From Clostridia bacterium (GTDB lineage Bacteria; Bacillota; DSM-12270; Thermacetogeniales; Thermacetogeniaceae): DNA of 33,760 nucleotides. The notes under the pieces were generated by a model. The model made no database searches and was not told the origin of the DNA. It was given only the letters and a program-made list of their open reading frames with translations. Where the stretch lies: positions 1 to 33,760 of the forward strand of contig CADDZA010000010.1 in assembly GCA_902812435.1 (NCBI GenBank), given 5' to 3'. Every line of letters starts with the position of its first letter. Within the stretch, counting starts at the first letter, position 1. Of this stretch, positions 15,253 through 23,932 are shown piece by piece. A program made the position numbers and the translations under genes.

Positions 15253-16557
15253 TCACTGCCCCTGCAAATTTTTTATCCCCAATTCTGCTCCATTCCTTTT
15301 CAGGGTAAAAATCAAAGCCAGGCCGGCAAGGGCGACCCCGGCACCGGTGAACAGCACTAATGGAGTATTCAATGGTCCTGTCCCCTCTAATTTCAGCAAC
15401 AAAATCTCACTCCCGGCGCCTTTTTCCATCCCCTTTCTCCCCGCCACAACATACCCGCTGTCTTTTGACGGCAAGATGCTGTAGCCGCTGTTGCATCCGG
15501 TGCCGGCGATGGTCTTCTCCCAGACAGGATCGCCGTTTTTGTCTGTTTTCACCACCCAGGTATCGTAGCCGCCCCCGGCGGATTCTTTTTTACCCGCCAG
15601 GATATACCCGCCATCCTTGGTCTTGCGGACGGCATAAGCTGAACCGGCGCTTTGGCCCCCGTACGTCTTTTCCCAGAGCAAATTTCCATTAGAATCAACC
15701 TTCAACAGTAAAGGCACCAAAATCCCGCCCTGCCCGCCGGTAATCTCCTTCTCGCCGGCAATCACAAAACCGCCGTCCCCGGAGGCGGCCAGAGACCAGC
15801 TGTAGTAATTCGAACTTCCGCCGCCGTATGTCTTCTGCCAGATCATCCGCCCGCTTCCGTCCGTCCGGAGGAGATATACACCGGTATTGCCGTTACCAAA
15901 GGATTCACTGTTGCCCGTAACGAGATAACCGCCGTCATCCATCTCCAGTACGGCATAGCCGCAGTCGGAACCCTTTCCGCCGTATGTTTTTTCCCACAGC
16001 TTCTTGCCGGAGGCATCCAGTCTGATCAGATAAACGTCATATACCCCTGCCCCAAAGGACTCCGTTCCCCCGGCCAGGATGAAGCCACCGTCTTTCGTCT
16101 GCTGAACGGACCAGGCATAGTCACAATACCGGCCGCCGAAGTTCTGTTCCCACAAGGGCTCACCTTTTTCATCCGTCTGCACCACATAAACATCGTGGTC
16201 ATACCCGTTTCTGGATTTTGTATCCCCAACAATGATAAAACCGCCTCCGCGGACCTTTTTGACGCAGTAACCGCAGCTGAAGCCGTTGCCCTTGAACACT
16301 TTTTTCCACAGCCTGTTCCCTTTACGGTCAAAACGGGCAAGGAAAACAGCAGAACCATCTTCCCCGGACCTGATCCAGCCGGTGCAGACATAGCCTCCAT
16401 CACCGGTCTGAGCCACACACCGGGCCTCTCCTCTACCCTGGACAGATGACCACTCTACAGCCGGAGGGGTTGCTTGCATCTGCCGGAGAAAAATTAACCC
16501 AGCGGCGACCAGCAAAAGAGGCAGAAGTATCAGCAGCAAGACCAAAAGCCTGCGCAT
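15253..16557 (-). CDS. Membrane-tethered protein with seven propeller-type repeats
   Basis: A 434-residue protein. A basic N-terminus and hydrophobic stretch (about residues 4-24) form a signal anchor or signal peptide. Then come seven repeats of about 50 residues, each of the form W-E-K-T-Y-G-G ... GYAV ... DGGY-ILAG ... VYLLRTD-G-L. Seven such units fit a beta-propeller. A second hydrophobic segment (about 398-417) and a short tail with basic residues (LKRNGAELGIKN) end the protein, so the propeller should lie outside the cell, held by the C-terminal segment. AGGAGGTG precedes the ATG. It lies 70 bases past the S-component gene of the B12 block and may be the last gene of that operon. Ligand and role are unknown. 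Confidence 0.7.
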   Translation of the reverse strand: MRRLLVLLLILLPLLLVAAGLIFLRQMQATPPAVEWSSVQGRGEARCVAQTGDGGYVCTGWIRSGEDGSAVFLARFDRKGNRLWKKVFKGNGFSCGYCVKKVRGGGFIIVGDTKSRNGYDHDVYVVQTDEKGEPLWEQNFGGRYCDYAWSVQQTKDGGFILAGGTESFGAGVYDVYLIRLDASGKKLWEKTYGGKGSDCGYAVLEMDDGGYLVTGNSESFGNGNTGVYLLRTDGSGRMIWQKTYGGGSSNYYSWSLAASGDGGFVIAGEKEITGGQGGILVPLLLKVDSNGNLLWEKTYGGQSAGSAYAVRKTKDGGYILAGKKESAGGGYDTWVVKTDKNGDPVWEKTIAGTGCNSGYSILPSKDSGYVVAGRKGMEKGAGSEILLLKLEGTGPLNTPLVLFTGAGVALAGLALIFTLKRNGAELGIKNLQGQ

Positions 16558-16627
16558 CTCCGGACACCTCCTGAAATTAATTCAATTTCCCGAAATGCCG
16601 TCACTGTTGCTAATCCCCCTGCTGCTT

Positions 16628-17245
16628 TCACAGGAATTGCACATCCATCTTCTTATGGAAATATTGCAGAATCTTCAGGGTCTGCTGCCCCAGGGCGGCG
16701 GAGAAGAGCAGATTGCCGGCGGCCCGCAGGGAATCGAAGCTAAAACCCGCCGCCCAGGTGAGAAAATAGGTCTGCCAGGTCAGGGGGCGCATAAAGACGG
16801 TCCACTGCCAGATATCCATGATCGCCCCGTAAAGGTAACCCCAGAGGAAGCAGATGGCGGTCAGGACTTTGTTTCCTGCCTGCGGAAACAGGACTTTGAC
16901 CACCGCTCCGGAAACCCCAACCAGCCCCCAGCAGAGCATCTGCCAGGGCGTCCAGGCACCCTGTCCCATAAAGAAGTTGGAGATCAGCGGGGTCATCGCT
17001 CCGGTAAAGAAGCCGACCCGTGCTCCATAAACAAATCCTGTCATCTCCACCAGAAACATGGTGGGCTGGAGGAATAAAAGGCCGACCCCCGTCACCGCCC
17101 GACCGGCCGCGCAGAGGGCGGCCAGCACGGCAATGACCGCTACCTGCCGGGAGTCCAGCCCTCCCTTTTTCTCCATAGCAGACAGAAGCACCAAAACGGC
17201 AAGGATGCCGATCAATGTGGTGTACAGGCCCCAGTTTATCCCCAT
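16628..17245 (-). CDS. ECF transporter S component (putative corrinoid)
   Basis: A 205-residue membrane protein with about six hydrophobic segments, small and glycine/alanine-rich as in substrate-binding S components. The segments AVIAVLAALCAAGRAVTG, FLVEMTGFVYGARVGFFTGAM and WGYLYGAIMDIW resemble S components of vitamin transporters. I chose the ATG at 17245 (MGINWGLYTT); the upstream reading lies inside the ATPase gene and is not S-component-like. It overlaps the end of the ATPase gene by ten bases, so A, T and S are encoded together as in a dedicated (group I) ECF transporter. Corrinoid specificity is inferred from the cobalamin riboswitch upstream and the DUF4430 partners, not from the sequence itself; a precursor such as a benzimidazole or cobinamide is possible. 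Confidence 0.8.
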   Translation of the reverse strand: MGINWGLYTTLIGILAVLVLLSAMEKKGGLDSRQVAVIAVLAALCAAGRAVTGVGLLFLQPTMFLVEMTGFVYGARVGFFTGAMTPLISNFFMGQGAWTPWQMLCWGLVGVSGAVVKVLFPQAGNKVLTAICFLWGYLYGAIMDIWQWTVFMRPLTWQTYFLTWAAGFSFDSLRAAGNLLFSAALGQQTLKILQYFHKKMDVQFL

Positions 17246-18951
17246 ACGGCCTGTTCTCCCCTCAAGCCGGCCGGTTTTGCGGTCAGAAGCGGCCCTAAAT
17301 GCTCCTGCGCTTCGGCAAGGGTGAGCACTCCGTCGCAGATGCCCCGGCACAACTTGCCGATCTGGGGAGAATAAAATACAGACGTGCCCAGCACCGCATG
17401 CTTTTCCCCGGCGGTGACAATCCTTCCCGCGCCCAGCATCACCACTTTTTCGGCAAACTCGGCCGCAAACTCCACATCGTGAGTCACCACGATCACCGTT
17501 CTGCCCGCTGCGCTCTCCTCCCGCAGAAAATGTCCCAGCTCTGTCTTTAAGCGCAAATCAATTCCTCTGGTGGGTTCATCCAGCATGATCAAACCCGGCC
17601 TGGTAACCAGAACTGAGGCCAGGGCCACCCTTTGTCTCTCTCCACTGCTCAGGTCCCGGGGATTGCGCCGGCGGTAGCGCTCCAGCTGCAGCCTGTGCAG
17701 GATTTCATCCACCAGCTTCCGGTCTTCTACGCCGGTATTGCGCATGGTGAAAAGCAGTTCATCTTCTACCGTATCCTGAAAGAGATAATCGTTAGGGTTC
17801 TGCGACAAATAGGCGGTAAACTTTCTGACCTCTCTAAACCCGCAGTGTCCCAATTCTCTCCCGTGCACATAAACCCTGCCCCGGCCAGGTTTAAATAAAC
17901 CAACCATGATTTTCAGCAGTGTCGACTTACCGGAACCGTTTTCACCCAGAATGGCGGTAAACTGTCCTGCCTGTATATCCAGGCTGACATCCTTTAAAAC
18001 CTCCGGCCCCTCCGGATAACGGAACCAGACACTCTTTAAGCTGATCGCACTCTCCTGCTCCTCCTCCGGTGCGGCGGTCTCCGGGGGAGAAGTGGCCGCT
18101 AGTGCTGGCGCCGGATTTCCTTTTAAATGCGATCGCAAAAGTTCCCGGCCTTCCTTTACCGTAACGGGCACCACTTTGAAGTTAAGAGCGGCAAAAAACC
18201 TGGCCACAGGCGGTACAAAAGGAAGCCCGCTGCTGAGGGCTGCCCGGGCCTCTTCCCGGACACTGCCGTGGAAGACAATTTCGCCCCTGTCCATGAGCAG
18301 CGCCCGGTCTGCTAAATGAAAACATCTTTCCAGCCTCTGCTCAACCATAATCACCGTAAAGCCCATCTCTTCATTGAGCCTTTTGACCGCATTCAGAATT
18401 TCTTCAGCCGAGACGGGATCAAGCTGGGAGGTGGGTTCGTCAAGGATCAGCACATGGGGCTGCATGGCCAGTACGGAAGCCAGGGCAAGCATTTGCTTTT
18501 GACCCCCGGAGAGATTGGCCGTTAAACTCTCCCGAAACGGGGATAGATTCATAAAAGCGCTTACTTCGGCGATGCGGCGCGACATTTCCTCTAAAGGCAG
18601 CCCCAGGTTTTCCAGGCCAAAGGCCAGCTCTGCTTCCACACTGTTCTGCACAATTTGTTTTTCCGGATCCTGAAAGACCATGCCCACCTCCCGGGCAAGT
18701 CTGCGGCGGTCCGTTGTCCGGATTTCCTTACCTTTGAAGAAAACCCTTCCCCCGATGCGACCCCCGTAAAAGTCGGGGATCAAACCCGCCAGCACCCGGG
18801 CCAGGGTGGACTTGCCTGAGCCGGAGCCGCCGGTAACCAGGAGAAACTCCCCTTCCTGAATTTCCAGGCTGATGTTTTTCAGGGCGGGTTCTTCCGTTCC
18901 GGGATAGCAATAGGTCAGATTTTCGACTTTAAAAAGCGGCAATGCTTCCAC
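17236..18951 (-). CDS. Fused ECF transporter ATPase (EcfA-EcfA)
   Basis: A 571-residue protein holding two complete ABC ATPase domains in one chain. Domain 1 has Walker A GGSGSGKST (41-49), signature LSGGQ (147-151) and Walker B LILDEP (168-173). Domain 2 has Walker A GENGSGKST (336-344), signature LSSGE (435-439) and Walker B IMLDEP (455-460). The linker (about 275-300) is rich in alanine, proline and glutamate. Fused double ATPases occur in several ECF systems and replace the usual EcfA1/EcfA2 pair. It energises uptake through the T and S components encoded on either side. The GTG start overlaps the end of EcfT by 37 bases. Confidence 0.92.
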   Translation of the reverse strand: MEALPLFKVENLTYCYPGTEEPALKNISLEIQEGEFLLVTGGSGSGKSTLARVLAGLIPDFYGGRIGGRVFFKGKEIRTTDRRRLAREVGMVFQDPEKQIVQNSVEAELAFGLENLGLPLEEMSRRIAEVSAFMNLSPFRESLTANLSGGQKQMLALASVLAMQPHVLILDEPTSQLDPVSAEEILNAVKRLNEEMGFTVIMVEQRLERCFHLADRALLMDRGEIVFHGSVREEARAALSSGLPFVPPVARFFAALNFKVVPVTVKEGRELLRSHLKGNPAPALAATSPPETAAPEEEQESAISLKSVWFRYPEGPEVLKDVSLDIQAGQFTAILGENGSGKSTLLKIMVGLFKPGRGRVYVHGRELGHCGFREVRKFTAYLSQNPNDYLFQDTVEDELLFTMRNTGVEDRKLVDEILHRLQLERYRRRNPRDLSSGERQRVALASVLVTRPGLIMLDEPTRGIDLRLKTELGHFLREESAAGRTVIVVTHDVEFAAEFAEKVVMLGAGRIVTAGEKHAVLGTSVFYSPQIGKLCRGICDGVLTLAEAQEHLGPLLTAKPAGLRGEQAVWG

Positions 18952-19844
18952 CCCTCGCTCAATAGAAGTGGTACAGACAGGTAAAACAACACAATAAACA
19001 GCACCGCCAGAGTGGCGCCGTCTTTAATCAGAAAGTCCGCCTCCGGGTAAAATGTGTACCGGCCGCAGCCGTAATGCAACCCCCATACCGCTGCCAGCAG
19101 GGCCAGCACGCTGCTGCCGAGGCAGAAGAGGTCACGGGGTCTGAGGAGATTCCGGCTGTAGGTGGAACGCCTGCCGCTGCCGAAGGCCCTGGCCTGCATG
19201 GATTCGGCAATCTCCATGGCGCCCTCCAGTGATGATAAAAGCAGGACGTTATATAATCCGGAGTATTTCCTTGCCCGCTGCCACAGGCTGCCCGTGTCAA
19301 AGTCGACGCCCCGCAGCTGCTGCACCTCCTTGATCCGCTGCAGGTCCCTGACCATGGTGGGAAACAGGCGCGTGGCCAGGGTCAGCACCAGCACCGATTT
19401 ACCGGCCACCCTGGAAAAAAGATTCAATACCCTGTCCGGGTTGATCACCAGATTATAAAGGCAAAAAATGCTGATGACCACCAGCAGCCTCAAGCTGGAG
19501 GCCGCACCGAAATAGACCGCTTCCAGGGATATGTCCAGCTTCCCCAGAAAAGGCACTGCCGGGCCATGCCAGATGATGGTCTTACCGGCCCTGATCACCA
19601 AGGGGTTGACCACCATCACCACCAGCATTAAGAAGATGCCCGCCTTCAGAAACCCCTCCCAGGCCTCCATTCCGTCTGCTTCCCGGATCAGGAGAGCAAC
19701 CAGGAGAAGGAGCGCCAGCAGGTAAAGGGGATGCTCATAGACCAGGCTCAGGATGAGCAGCACCAGGAGGTAGACAAGCACCGCGGCCGGGTGCAGGCTC
19801 TGCAGGAAAAGGCCCTTTTCCCGGTAAAAAAGCCTGTCAAACAT
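18915..19844 (-). CDS. ECF transporter T component (EcfT/CbiQ family)
   Basis: A 309-residue transmembrane protein of the CbiQ/EcfT family that couples the ATPases to the S component. It has N-terminal hydrophobic helices (about 20-53 and 66-82), a central membrane region, and the coupling helices with the two short A-R-G-type motifs: QLRG (176-179) and QARA (217-220). Two more hydrophobic segments lie near the C-terminus (about 245-260 and 279-300). Its ATG follows AGGAGG and lies 12 bases after the DUF4430 gene. Gene order DUF4430-T-AA-S is consistent with a single-purpose transporter. Confidence 0.9.
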   Translation of the reverse strand: MFDRLFYREKGLFLQSLHPAAVLVYLLVLLILSLVYEHPLYLLALLLLVALLIREADGMEAWEGFLKAGIFLMLVVMVVNPLVIRAGKTIIWHGPAVPFLGKLDISLEAVYFGAASSLRLLVVISIFCLYNLVINPDRVLNLFSRVAGKSVLVLTLATRLFPTMVRDLQRIKEVQQLRGVDFDTGSLWQRARKYSGLYNVLLLSSLEGAMEIAESMQARAFGSGRRSTYSRNLLRPRDLFCLGSSVLALLAAVWGLHYGCGRYTFYPEADFLIKDGATLAVLFIVLFYLSVPLLLSEGWKHCRFLKSKI

Positions 19845-19856
19845 GCCGGTATCCTC

Positions 19857-20567
19857 CTACTTATTGCCGGTCAGGTCTTCCCAGCGGGGAGGGGGCTGGT
19901 CCATGCTCCTGCTGTACCACCAGATCACTTTATCTCCCGTCCTTACCGGGTGCTTATCAGCCATGTGCATCGGAACCTCGCCGTTTACAGAATACATCCA
20001 CCCGGCCATGGCGCTGTTGGCCTGACCTCCTATGGAATCCACAAAATCGGGCCAGGTTGGCTTCGTGGCGTAGGGAAGGCCGGTGGCATCAAGGGCGCCG
20101 AGAGCGGTAACCCCCCATTTGTTGTCCCTGCTCACCATCACCTGGGCAGGCCCGAAGAGCAGCTCATGGTTCTTCCCCACGACGGCGATCCACACCTTGC
20201 AGCCGCCTGCAAGCGGCGGGACAACGGGGGATGCCGTCGCTGCCTCCCGGGAAGCGCCGCCGTTTTTTCCGTTACGGGCGGTGTCCAGTGCTGCAGCGCC
20301 CCCTTTGGCCGCAGCGGTATTTTGCTTTGTTCCGCCAACCGGCTGGCCCTGGTTTACCCCGGGAGAAATTTGCTCTTTAGCGGCAGCAGTCCGGTCCTGG
20401 TCTCCAGACGCAACCTGTCCCTTAGAGCCTCTACCGGCAGGCAGGACGGTGTCTGCCGGCCGGGATTGTTGCCGGGGGCTGAAGACTTTGTGCATACAAA
20501 CTGCCGGTCCGATTATCCCCGCCAGGATCACCACTACAGCAATGACGTATCCGAGTTTTCGCCTCAT
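19857..20567 (-). CDS. Membrane-anchored DUF4430 protein (transcobalamin beta-like domain)
   Basis: A 236-residue exported protein. An N-terminal hydrophobic helix (about 7-22) anchors or exports it. A long low-complexity linker (about 30-120; G, A, Q, K, P-rich) follows. The C-terminal DUF4430 domain (about 123-232) includes VWIAVVGKNHELLFGP, NKWGVTALGALDATG, AGWMYSVNGE and DKVIWWYSRSMDQPPPRW. DUF4430 is the family related to the beta domain of transcobalamin and intrinsic factor. The linker would let the domain reach through the wall between the S-layer proteins and the ECF complex. The same domain occurs inside the large SLH protein upstream. Ligand binding to corrinoids is inferred from family and context. 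Confidence 0.85.
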   Translation of the reverse strand: MRRKLGYVIAVVVILAGIIGPAVCMHKVFSPRQQSRPADTVLPAGRGSKGQVASGDQDRTAAAKEQISPGVNQGQPVGGTKQNTAAAKGGAAALDTARNGKNGGASREAATASPVVPPLAGGCKVWIAVVGKNHELLFGPAQVMVSRDNKWGVTALGALDATGLPYATKPTWPDFVDSIGGQANSAMAGWMYSVNGEVPMHMADKHPVRTGDKVIWWYSRSMDQPPPRWEDLTGNK

Positions 20568-20661
20568 TATATCAAACCACTCTCCTGAAAGACATCCGCT
20601 GAGAGCCGGTGTCCCCGGCCCCCTGCAGGTGATGTTCTGGAATACGCCCCCCGCTTACTCG

Positions 20662-20709
20662 AAAAAAGGGGGCCGGGAGCAGGTCAACCCGCAACTGCCT
20701 GCCCCCGGC
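20662..20709 (-). terminator. Rho-independent terminator inside the B12 uptake block
   Basis: On the minus strand GCCGGGGGCAGG (20709-20698) pairs with CCTGCTCCCGGC (20683-20672) over 12 bases with one G-U pair. CCCC and then TTTTTT (20667-20662) follow. It lies after the stop of the large SLH gene and before the DUF4430 gene. It should lower transcription into the transporter genes relative to the surface proteins. Confidence 0.7.
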
Positions 20710-20735
20710 AGATGGTGAGAGAATTAACGGGATAA

Positions 20736-23700
20736 CTAAAGTCTGCCCAGCAATTGCAGCAGTTTCTGCACCACCACAACCGCCTCTGCCCGCGTCGCCT
20801 CACCCAGCGGGGCAAGTGTGGTTGCCGACCTCCCGTTGATAATGCCCCTGCTGACGCAGGTCGCAACACCTTCTCTTGCCCAGCCGGAAACCTGACCGCT
20901 GTCGGCATATCTTGTAAATATCTCTTGTACTTGGGAATCTGTCAACTTTGCGCCAGCACCAAACTTCCCAAGCAATCTGGCAATCATCACCGCCATTTCC
21001 TCTCTGCTTATACATCTTTCCGGGTCAAAGCTGCCTCCGCCTACGCCGGAAACAATCCCTGCCTGATATGCAGCCTCGATTGCCCTGCAGCCCCAGTAAT
21101 CCGGAGGAACATCCTTGAAGCTCCTCACCGGCTGGTTCTGCGCCTCGAGGCCGAAGGCCCTGACCAGGAAAGCCGCAAACTGCGCCCTGGTGAGCTGCCG
21201 GTCCGGGGCAAAGGCGTCCTCGCTGACTCCTCTGGCGATGAGTCTCATCGCCATCAGCTCGATCGTTTCCTGCGCCCAGTGGCCCTCAATGTCCTTAAAC
21301 GGGTTCTTGAACTCCAGCAGGGCGTATAAGCTCATGTGATCTGTCTCAAAGGAAAAGGTTTTTCCGTCCTGGCTCAATCTCCCGCCGATAAACTCCCAGG
21401 AGCCGTCCCGTTTCTGCCTGTACACGGAAAGCCTGCTTTTGTCGATCTTGCTGAGTTCCACTCCCTCGAGGGAGAACGTCACCGTTACTTTCTTTGCGAA
21501 ACCAGCTTTCGGGATTTCCCTCTTTCCTTCCGGTGTTACGGCATTCACCTCGAGGTTCAGCAGCTTTTTACCGGTTAGGGATGCCCCTCTGAAAATGCCA
21601 ACCCTTCTCTCATCCACTTTCTCCACAGAAACCTCTACCTGGGAAACGCCCGGGCCCGCCGCAATCACCGTTTTCAGCGCTTCCGGCGGCAGAGCGAGGG
21701 AAACTTCCCCGCCTTTGACTGCAAGATCGAGGTTGCCGGAGATCACATCTTGCACCGCACCAGCAGGCAAGGCAACGGTGAAGCCGCTCTTCCCGGTCAA
21801 ATCAGCGGGCAGCTCCACAGTAATTTTACCAGGAATAAGGCCCGCCGTGTCGCTAACTCCGATTTTCTCCAGCTTCTCCATCAGCCCGGCTGCTTTTTTG
21901 ATGGTGCTTACCTGGTCTTTCACGGCATCGCCGTCAACTGTTACCCTCGCCTGATCCCCCTCTACCCGGACGCTCAAGGTCTTTTCAGGCAGCTTCGCCA
22001 CTGCCTGGGAAAGGGTTTTTGCAGCCTCTGCTAGCTTGTCTTTCAGCTCTTTCGTCATATCTGCCGCTTTGAGCTTATCAAGCAGCTCACTGATGCCGGC
22101 AATCGCCTGTCCGGAGGCCACCTTGCCGCTCTGCAGTCCGGAGAGGAGATCCGTCACCTGCTGAACGGCCGTGGCTGCGGAAGTCGCGCCGGAGCCAGCC
22201 TGCTTGACAAGGTCTTCCCATTTCGGAGGCTGCTGGTCCATGCTCTTGCTGTAGTACCAGATGATCTTGTCGCCCTCTTTAATATTGTACTTTTCCGGGC
22301 CAAAGGAGGGGATCTGCCCGTTCACCGTGTACATCCAGCCGGCCATCCCGCTGTTGGCCTGCCCGGCAATTTCATCCACCAGAATCCCCCAGGACCAAGT
22401 GGAAGTATGGTAGGAAACACCAGAGGCATCCAGGGCGCCCAGGGCGGTGAGACCCCATTTATTACCGGCCGTGACCGTAACGTAAGAGGGCCCATATAAG
22501 AGCTCGCCGTTTGCCCCCACGGCGGCCATTCCCACTGTTGCTGCAGCAGCGGTCCCGCCGCCTGCCGGAGATTTTACGGTCAGGGCGGCCGAAGCGGTAA
22601 GCCCCTCGTAAACGGCCTTCACCACCGTCTGACCGGCGCTTTTCGCCGTAACCAGACCCTTATAAACACTGTCGTCAACGCCGGCAATGCTGCTGTCGGC
22701 CACAGACCAGGCGGCCCATTGAGTTACCTCAGACTGGCCGTAGGCGTCCTGCCAGACGGCCCGGAATTGTTGCTGGGCGCCTATATTCAAAGTGTTGCTC
22801 GAGGGGTCAAGGTAAAAACGCCAGACGGTAGGCTTTATGTTCAGTAAAATGCAGGCGTTAAGAGCCCAGGTGGCATCCATGGCGTTCTTCGAGCTACCCA
22901 ACGAGCCGTCTGCGTTGACGACCGCGCCGCTCTGCAGATAGTCAACAGGGCTCTTCCCGGAGGATGACTGCCAGGTAGCCGGGTCCTGGCCGAGTGTCTT
23001 GGCCGTGAGGATCGCTTCGCAGGTGTCGATCACCGGGTCGTCCCAACCGGCCACAAAGCTGCCGTCGGGTTGCTGCTGCTTCTGCATCCAGGCCAGGCCG
23101 TTATAGATTGCTGCCTGGACCGAGGGATCGCTCCCCCTGGGATCGAGGTAATGCAAGGCCCTTACCGCCTGGGCGGTGGCCATGAAGTCGGCAAAATAGT
23201 GTGTGCTCTGCTTATCATCCGTCCAGCTCCCGCCCCAGGCACCGTATACCTCTGCGGGCACGGTAGACTGGGTAAGTTGATTACTTAAAATATAATCCCT
23301 GGCGTAAGCGGCGTTGACAACGCTCAGCTTGCCCGCCCGGCCCAGCAAGTCAAAGGCCGGCAGGTTACTGAAAAGGCTGTAAGCTCCTGTGTCAAAGCCG
23401 CTTTCCGTCTGCCTGTTTTTCAAGATCTCCACAAGCTGATCGGCCAGATCGTTTCGTCCCAGCGCCTGGGCAGCCACCAGGTCCTGGGCCAGGATTTTGG
23501 CCTTGACATTAGCCTGTTTTTGCAAGTCGCTGTAAACAGTATCGACCACGGCATTTTCTAAGTTTTTACCGCTATACACCCAGGAGCTGACATCCACTCC
23601 GGCCTGTTTTAAAACGTAAAGAGCGTAGGAGCCCACCCCGTTATCCGAATTATTGATTCCTTTCTGGGCGTACTCATTGTACAGAAACTGCACGGCATTG

Positions 23701-23822
23701 TTGGCCGGTGAGGCCGGCGTCCCGCTGGCGCCGGCATTTGCCATCGGCACCAACAAAGTTGCAGCCATGACTAAAACCAGCAGCAGACTCAGCTTTTTCA
23801 GCGCACTTCGGCGTTTATGCAC
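20736..23822 (-). CDS. SLH-anchored transcobalamin-like surface protein
   Basis: A 1028-residue surface protein. Signal peptide 1-30 (basic start, hydrophobic core, ANA). An alpha/alpha-barrel like the prenyltransferase/squalene-cyclase and transcobalamin N-terminal fold spans about 40-330 (repeats such as MATAQAVRALHYLD and GLAWMQKQQQPDGSF). A BIG2-like beta domain follows (about 338-418), then a DUF4430 domain (about 428-540). A helical linker (about 545-612) leads to a beta-rich region (about 613-835), and three SLH motifs end the protein (about 842-890, 901-950, 969-1021). The barrel plus DUF4430 order copies animal transcobalamin. GTG start with AGGAGG before it. The SLH motifs would tether it to cell-wall polymers. 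I infer that it captures corrinoids at the surface. Confidence 0.88.
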   Translation of the reverse strand: MHKRRSALKKLSLLLVLVMAATLLVPMANAGASGTPASPANNAVQFLYNEYAQKGINNSDNGVGSYALYVLKQAGVDVSSWVYSGKNLENAVVDTVYSDLQKQANVKAKILAQDLVAAQALGRNDLADQLVEILKNRQTESGFDTGAYSLFSNLPAFDLLGRAGKLSVVNAAYARDYILSNQLTQSTVPAEVYGAWGGSWTDDKQSTHYFADFMATAQAVRALHYLDPRGSDPSVQAAIYNGLAWMQKQQQPDGSFVAGWDDPVIDTCEAILTAKTLGQDPATWQSSSGKSPVDYLQSGAVVNADGSLGSSKNAMDATWALNACILLNIKPTVWRFYLDPSSNTLNIGAQQQFRAVWQDAYGQSEVTQWAAWSVADSSIAGVDDSVYKGLVTAKSAGQTVVKAVYEGLTASAALTVKSPAGGGTAAAATVGMAAVGANGELLYGPSYVTVTAGNKWGLTALGALDASGVSYHTSTWSWGILVDEIAGQANSGMAGWMYTVNGQIPSFGPEKYNIKEGDKIIWYYSKSMDQQPPKWEDLVKQAGSGATSAATAVQQVTDLLSGLQSGKVASGQAIAGISELLDKLKAADMTKELKDKLAEAAKTLSQAVAKLPEKTLSVRVEGDQARVTVDGDAVKDQVSTIKKAAGLMEKLEKIGVSDTAGLIPGKITVELPADLTGKSGFTVALPAGAVQDVISGNLDLAVKGGEVSLALPPEALKTVIAAGPGVSQVEVSVEKVDERRVGIFRGASLTGKKLLNLEVNAVTPEGKREIPKAGFAKKVTVTFSLEGVELSKIDKSRLSVYRQKRDGSWEFIGGRLSQDGKTFSFETDHMSLYALLEFKNPFKDIEGHWAQETIELMAMRLIARGVSEDAFAPDRQLTRAQFAAFLVRAFGLEAQNQPVRSFKDVPPDYWGCRAIEAAYQAGIVSGVGGGSFDPERCISREEMAVMIARLLGKFGAGAKLTDSQVQEIFTRYADSGQVSGWAREGVATCVSRGIINGRSATTLAPLGEATRAEAVVVVQKLLQLLGRL

Positions 23823-23932
23823 TGTGCTGTCCTCCTTTCAGTTTCTCCCAATATTTTCGCCAACCCATATTCCGGACGGCGGCTGTTCCCTGCCGGGTAC
23901 CCGGCTATTGCCTTTACGGGCAGTTTTCTCGA

